Shown here: positions 51,895 through 61,300 of the stretch, piece by piece
How the letters are laid out: the number at the start of each line of letters is the position of its first letter
How positions within the stretch are numbered: position 1 is the stretch's first letter
Source of the DNA: Actinacidiphila sp965342175
Lineage (GTDB): Bacteria > Actinomycetota > Actinomycetes > Streptomycetales > Streptomycetaceae
Assembly (NCBI RefSeq): GCF_965342175.1
Contig: NZ_CBDRBL010000011.1
Span: forward strand, 52,848-116,847
Direction: 5' to 3'
Length of the DNA stretch: 64,000 nucleotides
Made by a program: the position numbers and the translations under genes
Notes under the pieces: generated by a model
What the model saw: only the letters and a program-made list of their open reading frames with translations
The model's database searches: none
Told to the model about the DNA's origin: nothing

Positions 51895-52377
51895 ATGACC
51901 CCCGTGACCTTCCTCCCCGGTACCCCTGCCCGCGCCGTCGACACGAGAGGGATCCGCACGGCGGCGGCCGCTGCGGCGATCGTCACCGTCGGCGCCGGGC
52001 TGGGGTTGCGCGCCATCGCGGCGGGCAGCGCGGCCAAGTACGGCGGGGATGCGCTCTACACCGTCCTGGTGCTCGCCCTCGTCGTCCTCGCCGCGCCACG
52101 GCTCGCGCCCCTCAAGGCCGCCGCGACAGCACTGGCGTTCAGTTGCGGCGTCGAGTTCCTGCAGCTCAGCTATGTGCCGGCGGAGTTGTCCCGGCGCAGT
52201 ACCATCGCCCGCCTCGTGCTCGGCTCCACCTTCAACGCACCCGACCTGCTCTGGTACGCCGTCGGCGCGGCGGCGGGCTGTCTCGCCCACACCGCCGTGC
52301 GCGCCCTCCTGTCACGATCGCGGGCGCCGCTGACGCCACGGCCGACGCCCTCCCGGCCCGGCGGGCAGCCGGGCTGA
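51895..52377 (+). CDS. DUF2809 family membrane protein
   Basis: 160 residues with four hydrophobic helices: residues about 20-40 (AAAAAAIVTVGAGLGLRAIA), 45-65 after KYGGDALYTVLVLALVVLAA, 72-90 (ALAFSCGVEFLQLSYVP) and 115-140 (FNAPDLLWYAVGAAAGCLAH). The KYGGDALY, E.LQ and D..WY..G marks are the DUF2809 signature (VanZ-like fold); function unknown. ATG 51895 is used; GTG 51904 would also work. The end is convergent with the helicase-associated gene, 24 bp apart. Confidence 0.75.
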   Translation: MTPVTFLPGTPARAVDTRGIRTAAAAAAIVTVGAGLGLRAIAAGSAAKYGGDALYTVLVLALVVLAAPRLAPLKAAATALAFSCGVEFLQLSYVPAELSRRSTIARLVLGSTFNAPDLLWYAVGAAAGCLAHTAVRALLSRSRAPLTPRPTPSRPGGQPG

Positions 52378-52400
52378 CGACCCGCGGCGCGCCCCCGGGC

Positions 52401-54836
52401 TCAGCGTCCCGCCGCGAGCCGCACCGCCAACTCCCTTGCCGAGGAGGGGACTCCGCGCACCCGCTCGCCGTACTGCGGGTGCGCCTCGTCGAGAGCGGGG
52501 ACCAGTGGCCGGGACCGTTCCGCGGGGACGCGTTCCAGCACCGTGGTGCCCGTCTCCGCCTCGAGGGCGGGGGCGTAGCCGGCGGCGCGCAGGGCGGCGA
52601 GGGTCTCCTCCGGGGGCGCCGTGGAGATCAACACGGTCGGCGCGATCTTCCGCAGGCCCAGTTTGGCGAGGCCGCGCGTCTTCGCGACCTCCTCGATCAG
52701 GGACGTGTCCTCGGAGCGGACGCAGCACGCCGAACGCACCACCCGCAGCCGCCCGTGGGTGCGGGCGACGTCCTTGACCGTGTACGTCAGCGGCTGCGGG
52801 AGTTCCGTCCCCGGTCGGCGGACGGCGGACAGGCGGTCGAGGATCTCTTCGGCGTCCCATCCCGCGTCGAACGCCCGGCGCAAGGAGGCGGGGGTGATGC
52901 GCCAGACCACGGCGTGCCCCTCGGACTCGATGTCGCCGACCGCGGACAGCAGCGCCGCCAGGTCGGGCGCGGGCGTGCCGGTGACCGTCGCCGTCGAGTC
53001 GGCCTGGAACCGGGCCGTGGTGCTCGGCGGCGGCAGCATCGCGCGCAGCGCCTCGCGCAGCGTGGCGACCGCCTTGGCCAGGGCGGGGCGCTCGGCCAGG
53101 CCCTTCCCCAGCCGGTCGGCGCCTTCCGCGGCCGGGTCGGCGTCCGTGCCGGGCACGGCCGGGTAGTGGCGGGCGGCCCCGGCGTCCAGGAGTCCGACGA
53201 CCGCGCGGCCGGCTTCGGTGAGCGCGCCCCGCACCACCAGGCCCAGCAGTTCCGCCTCGGCCACCGTGGCCTCGAGCATGCCTTCCAGTTCCTCGTTCTC
53301 ATAGGGGCCCAGCAGCACCGGATGGAACCAGACGGCGCGCTCGAGGAGTTCCTCGCGTGCTTCGTCCCCGGCGGCGAGCCCGCGGCCTTCCGGCAGCGTC
53401 GCGAGCGCCTTCAGGACGCCGTGCCGCAGCGGCGCCGCGTACGGGTCCTGGGGACTGACCAGCGCCACCGGGGTCTCGTCCGCCTCCGGCCAGTAGGTGA
53501 ACACCTCGGGCACGACGGCCCAGGTGGCCGCCAGCGGCAGCAGCTTCCCGGCGGGGGTGGCGGCCGCCCAGGCGTCGTAGCGCTCGCTGGGCAGCAGCCG
53601 CGTCGGCGGCTTCGCCGCGGGGGGTTGGCGGCGCCCCCTGCCGCGGGCGGCGGGTTGCTCCTCCTCGGCCTTGGGGGCGGCGAGGCCCGCGTTCACCGCG
53701 AGGTCGAGCCACAACCGGGTGTGCTCCTCGCTCGTCCCGGCCGCCTTGGCCAGTCTCCTGGTCTCGCGCACCGCGATCCCGCCCGCCTTGCGCACCGCCA
53801 CGGGCTGCGCGGCGAGTTCCCGCAGCACCAGTTCCACCCGCCACGCCGCGGCCGCGGCGGCCACCGCGCCCTGGCCCGCCCAGTCCCGGGGCAGCGGCGC
53901 AACGCACGTCAGCGGTTCGGGATCCAGGCTCGGCACGGGCGCGGGCTGCTGCCCGCGCAGGGCGCGGCCCACCTCGTACGGCAGCTCCACCAGGTCCTGC
54001 CCGACCGGCACCACCATGCCGCGTTCCGCGAGCCAGTCGGTGCCCTCGTCGCCGCTGCCGCCCCCACGGAAGACGTACTTGTCGTCCGGCCCCGCGTAAC
54101 CGCCGTACCGGGAGACGAAGCAGTGCGTGCGCAGCAGCGGGGGGCCCTCCAGCATGTGCCCGAGCAGTTCGTGGGCCGCCGCCGGGGCGCCGGCGACCAG
54201 TTCCCGTACCCGGTCGCCGTCCGCGAGCAGCGCTCCGATCGCCTTCTGCGCGTCCGCGCGGGTGCTCAGCCCGATGCCGAGGACGGCGGCGATCCGCTTG
54301 ATCTCCGGCGCGTTGTACGCCCGGGTGAGCAGCGTGTCGACCGGCCTTCCGTAGCCGTCCATCCGGGCCGACAGTGCGTGCACCCGGGAGGGCAGCGCCA
54401 ACTGGCCGGGCGGCGCCGGAAGCAGCAGGGCCCGCTCCCGCAGCCGTTCCAGGGCTCGGGACGTCCTCTCGCGGGGCGTGCCGCCCTGTTCCAGCCAGTC
54501 CAGCAGCTCGGACTCGGGCACCATCCGGGTGTAGGGGTCGACCGGCGGCGGCGCCGGGCGCCAGGCGTAGGCCTGCCGCCCGGCGTCGGGTGCCGGCCCG
54601 TACCTCTCCAGGGCGCGGGCCGCCACGCACGCGAGCAACTGCGCCTCACCGCCCGTTCCGGCGGCGACGGCCCGCTCCACGGACTCGTCGGTGAGCAGGT
54701 GCTCCGCGAGGTGCCGGAACGTGGCCATCGGCATGTAGCCGGCGGCCTGCGGCAGTTCGCGCTCTTCCAGCAGGGCGGTCAGACGCTCGGCGGAGAGTCC
54801 GGCGAGCCACTTCTCCAGGGCGGTACGTGTATCCAC
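52401..54836 (-). CDS. Helicase-associated XPB/Ssl2-like protein (Helicase_C_3)
   Basis: 811 residues, without Walker motifs. The first 350 residues resemble a conserved actinobacterial helicase-partner (SAERLTALLEERELPQAAGY, MPMATFRHLAEHLLTDESVE, RVHALSARMDGYGRPVDTLL). The end (residues about 580-800) matches the Helicase_C_3/XPB N-terminal-like domain: ARFQADSTATVTGTPAPDLA, HAVVWRITPASLRRAFDAGW, LPQPLTYTVKDVARTHGRLR, SACCVRSEDTSLIEEVAKTR. Such proteins are encoded near the XPB-like repair helicase in Streptomyces and probably act in DNA repair. It is monocistronic. The ATG at 54836 is the first codon of the frame. Confidence 0.85.
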   Translation of the reverse strand: MDTRTALEKWLAGLSAERLTALLEERELPQAAGYMPMATFRHLAEHLLTDESVERAVAAGTGGEAQLLACVAARALERYGPAPDAGRQAYAWRPAPPPVDPYTRMVPESELLDWLEQGGTPRERTSRALERLRERALLLPAPPGQLALPSRVHALSARMDGYGRPVDTLLTRAYNAPEIKRIAAVLGIGLSTRADAQKAIGALLADGDRVRELVAGAPAAAHELLGHMLEGPPLLRTHCFVSRYGGYAGPDDKYVFRGGGSGDEGTDWLAERGMVVPVGQDLVELPYEVGRALRGQQPAPVPSLDPEPLTCVAPLPRDWAGQGAVAAAAAAWRVELVLRELAAQPVAVRKAGGIAVRETRRLAKAAGTSEEHTRLWLDLAVNAGLAAPKAEEEQPAARGRGRRQPPAAKPPTRLLPSERYDAWAAATPAGKLLPLAATWAVVPEVFTYWPEADETPVALVSPQDPYAAPLRHGVLKALATLPEGRGLAAGDEAREELLERAVWFHPVLLGPYENEELEGMLEATVAEAELLGLVVRGALTEAGRAVVGLLDAGAARHYPAVPGTDADPAAEGADRLGKGLAERPALAKAVATLREALRAMLPPPSTTARFQADSTATVTGTPAPDLAALLSAVGDIESEGHAVVWRITPASLRRAFDAGWDAEEILDRLSAVRRPGTELPQPLTYTVKDVARTHGRLRVVRSACCVRSEDTSLIEEVAKTRGLAKLGLRKIAPTVLISTAPPEETLAALRAAGYAPALEAETGTTVLERVPAERSRPLVPALDEAHPQYGERVRGVPSSARELAVRLAAGR

Positions 54837-54914
54837 CCCGCGAGCCTAGAACACCCCGGGTCTCCCCCGGGGGCTGCCCGGAACGATCTCACTCCTCAAG
54901 GGCGTCAGAACGAG

Positions 54915-54959
54915 GCGCGGCCCCGCGGCACGGTCTGCCGCCGTGTCGCGGGGCCGCGC
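54915..54959 (-). terminator. Long hairpin terminator
   Basis: GCGCGGCCCCGCG pairs with CGCGGGGCCGCGC; one mismatch and five more pairs (CACGG/CCGTG) extend it around a 9-nt loop. It lies between the giant gene and the helicase-associated gene and would end the giant gene's transcript. Confidence 0.65.
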
Positions 54960-55357
54960 CCCGCGGTGGCCGCTCGGGGTCCCAGGCGCCCGGTGGCTAC
55001 GTTCAAGGGGAGGCCTCCACGCTCACTGCGGACAGATCTCCTCGGACTCGACGACGTTGTCGCCCGTGAAGATCTTGACTCTGTGGTCGAGGATGTCGGC
55101 GAGTCACACGGCTATCCGTCGGCGGGTGCCGACAGCAGGATGTCGGTGCTGTACGCCCCAGTCCTGTGTGTGGGCGATCTTCTCTCGGCGGCCTGCCGGG
55201 TCGCGGTGGTGACGGCGACGTCGCGCCCGACGGTGGACGCCGCCAGTCGCGACGACCTGCCCGCGACTTCGTGGTGCGCTCAGCGCGAGGCGGGGCCGAA
55301 GTCGGCGCCGCCGCGGCACTCCGGGGGAAGGAGCTGCCGCGGCGCCGCCGTGGGCTG
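54960..55357. other. Gene-free tail behind the giant gene
   Basis: About 400 bp without a supported gene. On the minus strand a 26-codon stretch ending at 55023 (LADILDHRVKIFTGDNVVES, EEICPQ) looks coding but begins directly after a stop and has no start codon. Confidence 0.35.
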
Positions 55358-58300
55358 TCAGGACGACATGGTCGGCGGGCAGACTTGCACCGCGGAATTC
55401 GCGTCGGCCGACATCTGGATGTGAAGGCTGCGGCGAAGGGACGCGACGCCGGCTTGAACGGCTTGGATGGCCGCGGGGATCATGTGGACCGGGGTGGAAT
55501 GGACCTTCACATGGATCACCGAGGCCGGATCGCTGAGGGTCGCCTCGGGGAGCCGGCCTCTGATGCCCGTCACCAGTGCTTCCGCCGCCACGGTGGGATG
55601 CGCCAGCCTCCTGGGGTAGTCGGCGTGGGTCGGCTCGTCGACCCCGAGCAGTTCCCACAGAGGGAGGGGGTTGGACGCGGTTCCCCAATCGACCACCGCA
55701 TCGGGGACGATCACGGTGTCGTCCTCGCGCGGAGTCGGCGTCAGGACTTCCGCCCCGGCCTGGTCCGGCAGGAACACGGACTCCGTCGTGTCCAGGGCCG
55801 TCGTGACCCGGGCCGACGTGTCCCGAACCGAAGTGACCCGGGCCGACGTGTCCCGAACCGACGTGTCCCGAACCGATGTACCCGTCATCGACGTTTCCAG
55901 CCCGGCTGCCGCCGAGGCCAGGTACGGCGACGTCCGTCCCTCCCGCAGCGTCGACCTCGGCTCGTTCAGGAACGCCGGAGGCGCCTCCAGGAACCTCCGC
56001 TGCCGGTCCTCCTGCCGGCGCCCTGGGCGGGTGTCGTCGATCCGGACCTCGGGTATGGACGGCTGCTCCCGCGTCCCCTCCAGGGAACCGGCAGCCGGAT
56101 CCCTCTCCAGGGGAGAGCGATCCGGCTTCTCCTCCTCCGCCTCCCGCAGGCCGGACTCCGCCACAGGGGCCAGATGAATCCTCTCCTGGTCGAGCGTGTT
56201 CGCCCGCAGGTCATTGATCACGGCCACGGCCGCGTCGATGGTGAAACCAGGCGCCGTGGAAGCGGCGACGTTCCCGGTACCCCGTGCCAGTGCGCGGAGT
56301 TCGCTCAACTGCGTCTCGGCCAGGCGCTTGAGCCGGCCGGCTTCCTCGTAGCGCGTGTTCAGCGCGGTGGTGTACGCCCTGGCACGTCTGTCCTCCTCGA
56401 ACGCCCGCCGCATCCGCGCGGTCTCCGTGTCCTCGCCGGTCGACACACGGCGCAGATCGAGTACGGCGTCCCGCGCTCGGCGGTTCGCTTCCGGACGCAA
56501 TGCGTCCACTTGCTCCTGATGGGAACGCCACCGCCGGGCCTGCTCATGCGCCGAGTCGATCAGTTCCGGCAGGCGCTCGTCGAGCGTGTGCAGGGTATGG
56601 CGCCGTTGGCCCAGTTCGGCGACCACCGCGGTCGAGAAGTCGTACAGGTCGTTCCAGGATGTTCGGTAGATCCGCACCATGTCTTCCTGGCCCAGCCCGT
56701 AGACCTCGGCCGCCGCCCGGGTCTCCGGGGAGAGCAGACCCGCGTCCGCGGCCATGTCCACGGTCAACGACGTCTCGTCGAACGTCGTGGGGTCGAAGTC
56801 GTGGACGCGTCCGGTCCGTGTGATCCAGTACTGCCGGCTGCCGCCCGTCGGCACCTGCACGTCGAGCCGTACGGGCACGTCCAGTTCGTGTGCGAGATCC
56901 CGGGCGAGGTAGGCCGGCTCCAGATTCAGGTACGCCACCGTCGCGGGCATCTCGACGGGCCGCAGCGGCTTCCCGGCATCCGCGTTCCTGCGCTCGAGGA
57001 TCGTGTTGACCTCGCGGACGATGTCGTGGACGGCAGCCGGCACGTCCTGGACCTCGGCGGGAATCGCGGGGAAGTCCGCGCTCCACTGCGTCCACCGCGC
57101 CTGGGTGGCCGTCGGGATTCCGTCGGCTCCGGCGTCCGGGCTGACCATGCGGAGCGCCCACGTGACGGTGTCGCGGAACGCCTCGACCGCCATGGCCGCG
57201 GGGTCGTATCGCAGGACCAGCGCGTGCGCCGGGGACTGGAGGGTGCCGGGCAGTGCGCGGGCCACGTGCCGGTAGAGGCGGTGGGGCTCGACGTCACCCC
57301 GGCGTCCCGCGCTGATCACCAGGGGCGTCAGGTTCACGACCGGTGCGCGCTCCAGCAGCGGCCATGGCGTCTCCGTGTGGTCGAGCTCCCGCCTGCGCCG
57401 GTCGATCCGCGCGCGCAGTTCCTCGATCTCGCCCTGGTGCATCGTCAGGTACAGGTCACCGGTGATCGGGTCGCTGAGGAACGTGCCCTTCAGTTTGCTC
57501 CCGGAGCCCATGAGGTGCTTGTGGTACTTCACCAGCTGCGCGCGGAACTTGCCCTGCACCCTCACCAGGGAGGACGGGCCGAGCATCTTCACATGCTGTT
57601 CGCGCCGTGCGTTCTGGGCCAGAGAAGCCCCGATGTTGTGGCTGTTGCCGCGGGTGCCGGTGCTGGCCGGCGACCCGTTCAGCGAGATGGCGGGATCGGT
57701 GGTGTGGACGTTCCCCGCGGCGCCGCCGGTCAGAGCGACCGTCGCCTCCCAGCGGTTGCTGCTCGCGAAGGCCGAGGTTCCGCTCTGGTGCTTGTGGTAG
57801 CTGCCGGGCCCCGTGCCGGCGATCGGACCCAGCACTTCGAGGTTGTACAGATCGCCCCGCAGTCTGAGGTCGAACCGGTCCGAGGAGTGCCCGGGTATGA
57901 AGGCGCCGCGGAGGAGTTCGTACGTTCCTTCTCTGCTCGCGGTCTCGATCACATGCTTGGGCAGGTGCTCGCGGGAGAACAGGGGGCGCAGGACGGGGCT
58001 GGTACGTACCGCCTCGCCGCTCGCCTCGCTCCCGTAGGCCTTGACGAACATGTCCATCACGATCGGGAGCGCGCGGTCCAGCAGGCCGCCCGCGATGTGG
58101 GTGTCCGGCGGCAGCGCCGGCAGCGGCGTCAGGTCGCGGGCACGTCGCGGGCCGGGCACCGGGGCCTCGAACTCGCCCAGGCCCTTCGGCACCTGGAGGA
58201 CGAGGCTGCCGGAGACGACGGTCTGCTGCGGGATCGAACGCTGCGGGTCCCGCTTGCGGTACAGCTCGGCCAACTTGTTGTTCAGCCAGCGTCCCGCCAT

Positions 58301-61300
58301 GTTGATCCGCCGGGTCGTGACGGTCAGTTCGTGTTGGTACGCGACCAGGTAGTGGCCGTCCCAGGAGTAGACGGTGCGCTCGCTGATCTCGCTATCGGAC
58401 TCGTTCACTCCACGGTGATGACTCTCCGTGAAAGCGAGGGACGCCCCACCGGAGGGGTGCTGACCAGCCGCATTGAGCTTGCCGACGGTGAAACCGAGCC
58501 CGCCGTCCCTCGATGTCCCCCTGGACTTGGCCGCGTACTCGTGCGTGTAGTTCTCCAGGCCGGTCGCGGGCACGAAGTCGCGCACCTCGGGGGCGGAGGT
58601 CAACCGGTCCTGGAGATGGATCTCCACCACGTCCGCCAGGAGCCACCCGATCGGGTTGACCAGGAACAGCCGGTGGCCGTTCCCCGAGATCATGTCCTCC
58701 CACAGGGCCTGGTCGCGGCCGTCGGCGAACATCGCCTGGAGGGCGTTGACGCCGAGTTGCAACCGCCCGATCAGGCGCCCGTCCTCGGTCCGCACTTCGG
58801 GACTCGACGACAGCAGTCCGGGAGCCGTCCGCTCCACCGTCCTGCGCACGATCTCGTAGGTGGAGTCGCCCCCCTTGTACGTGAGGGAGTGGACTCCGGA
58901 GTGGCCGAAGATGTTGCCGTCGGGATTTCCCGTCAGCAGGTACTCCGGGAGGCGTACCGGGTCCCCCGGCCTTCGGGGGTCGTGCAGATCGTGCTCGAAG
59001 ACCGCGTTGAAGCGGTGCCTTCGCGCCGCGTCGAGGATCGGCGACGCGCCCTCGCTGTGCAGTCGCGCCAGGATGCGAGCCGCGTCACGGATGTCGGTGA
59101 GTACCGGCGCGTCGGCGGCGGACTGCTCTTTCCAGCGGACCAGCACGCCCGCCATCGTGCTGCCCGACAGTCGCAGCTCGTGGTCCTTCCAGCGCCGCAA
59201 CACGCTTTTGAGCTGGTCCTCCGGTAACGGTACGATTTTGTCCGCGTACTGCAGCAGCGCCTCGGGTTCGGACAGCAGATAGAGCATGGTCCGGCCGGGC
59301 ACGTCCGCCGATCCCCTGCGCCGCGAGGACGGCAGCAGCTTTCCGTGCTTCTCCTCGCTGCCCCTGACGTGGAAGGTGACCGTGGTACTGAAGACGTAGG
59401 CACGGTTGAAGTCGAGCTGGATGAGTTCCTTGCCCGCGGTGCGGACGTCGCTGGAGTTCCGGTTCCCCTGCCACCGGCGTGAGCCGGAGACCCCGCCCTG
59501 GAGGGAGACGCCGGGGTGGGACGCGAGCGCATCGCCCACGCTGACGTCGAGCGTCGTCCAGCTCACTCCGGCGCTGCTGCGCTCGGAGGTGCCCACGCTG
59601 GTCAGGCCGAGCTTGATGATGCCCCGCACGAATTCGCTGGTGGTGGCGGCCTCGAAACGGGACGGCCCCATGGTCATGTTCATGGCCACCTGTCCGAAGA
59701 CGGACCGACCCAGGAACCGGGAGTCGAAGAAGGAGTCGTCGTGCTGCTGGTTGTTGGCCATCTCCTTGACGTGCGCACGGGCGAGAACACCGCTGGTGAG
59801 CGCGCTGATCTCCAGATCCGCGGTGCCGTTCGGGCCGGTCATGTCCGGCAGGATCCCCGCGACCGCGGGCCGCAGCCCCGTGGAGTCGAGGTAGTACACG
59901 ACAGCGTTGGCCAGCGTCTGCGGCGGGGTGGTCCGCACGGTGGCCGGGTCCTCGTAGGACTGGTGGTCGATCGGCAGCAGATGCGCCGTGGCGACCTGAT
60001 CGGGGAAGTGTGCGCGCGCCGGGCGGCGGGGAGGCGTGCTGAGGCGGCCTGCGAGACTCGAATGCTCGTACTCGATGGTCACGGAGTACGAACTGGTCAC
60101 CTCGAACACCTCGGACGTGCCCGAGTACTCCAGGAGTTCCGGCCGGTTGGTGAAGGTCCCCACCTCCTGGCCGGCGCCCACCTCGCGCCACACGCCCCCT
60201 CCGGTGGCACCCCCGCGCAGCTGTCGAGCGATGCCCTTGAAAGTCGCGCCGATTCCGATCCGTCGGCTGCCGGCGGAGCCGAAGGACACGCCCCCGCCGC
60301 TCATACTCAGGTTGACCAGGTGGTATTCGTCGGTGCTGCCGACGTGTCGCGGGGGCTTGTCCTCCGCTTTGCCGGCTGTGACGGTGATTTTGGCCGCGTC
60401 CACATCGACGTCAACGCCCATGGTGCCGGTCGGCAGGCGCAGCGTGAAGGTCACTCCGTCCTGGTGGAGCTGGTCGAAGTGCGCCTCCAGCCCGCGCCTG
60501 GAGATGACGTTGTCGAGCCGCTCCCTGTTGTCCATCTGAGCCTCGAACATGTTCCCGTGCGACCACCACCCCCGGCCACGCATCGGTTCGCGCTCGGAGG
60601 CCGGCAGGAAACCGCGCCGTGTCAGCTCTCGCTCGATCCAACTCTTGATCTGCCGAACCGTGTCGTCTGCGACGTCGACCAGTCCCATGCCGATGCCCTT
60701 GCCCTCCGTCACGTACGAGGGCGGGGTGCGGACCCGGTCCGGTGCTCTGCGTACGTCGCGGAGCGACGCCGGCTCGTACGGCACCACATCGGGCAGGCCC
60801 GGGGCGCTCTTCGTGCGTGGCAGGGCGGGCACGGCTTCACTGTCGATCGTGAGTTGGTGCTTGTACGCCAGCCCTTCCGTTGTCCGAACGAGCGCCCGGC
60901 TCACGACGACTGGTGTTTCGACGGATTCCTGTCCGGGGACCGACGTCACGGCGACGTAGGAGGTGCGGAGAGCGTGGGTACCTGTCGGCACCGCCGAACG
61001 CGGCACCAGCACCGCCAGGCCGGATCGATCGGCCCGGAGCGAGTCCTCGGAGGACCAGGTCATGTCGGCGTTCAGGCCGACGCCCAAGCCCAGATCGGGG
61101 TGGAGCTGGGAGGGCACCAGGCTGAACTCGGCGGGTGTCACCTGCACCGAGCTGGAATGGGAGATGCTCTGGGAACCGCCGGTGACCGTCACCGCCGTAC
61201 GCACGTTCTCGATGTGGGCCTGCTTGTCGGTGGCTCCCACCCGGCGTGCCGGCTCCGCGTCGCCGTCCATGCGCCGGGCGCGCACGGAGACGGTGGCGAT

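Noticed and set aside
55023..55106. Short C-terminal-looking stretch behind the giant gene
   Set aside because: Only 26 codons between two stops with no start codon; cannot be told from chance.
51762..55424. Plus-strand open frame of 1220 codons
   Set aside because: Spans two repeats, the DUF2809 gene in another frame and the antisense of the helicase-associated gene.
55166..59227. Plus-strand open frame of 1353 codons
   Set aside because: Antisense of the giant gene; His/Arg/Gly-rich without domains and without a ribosome site.
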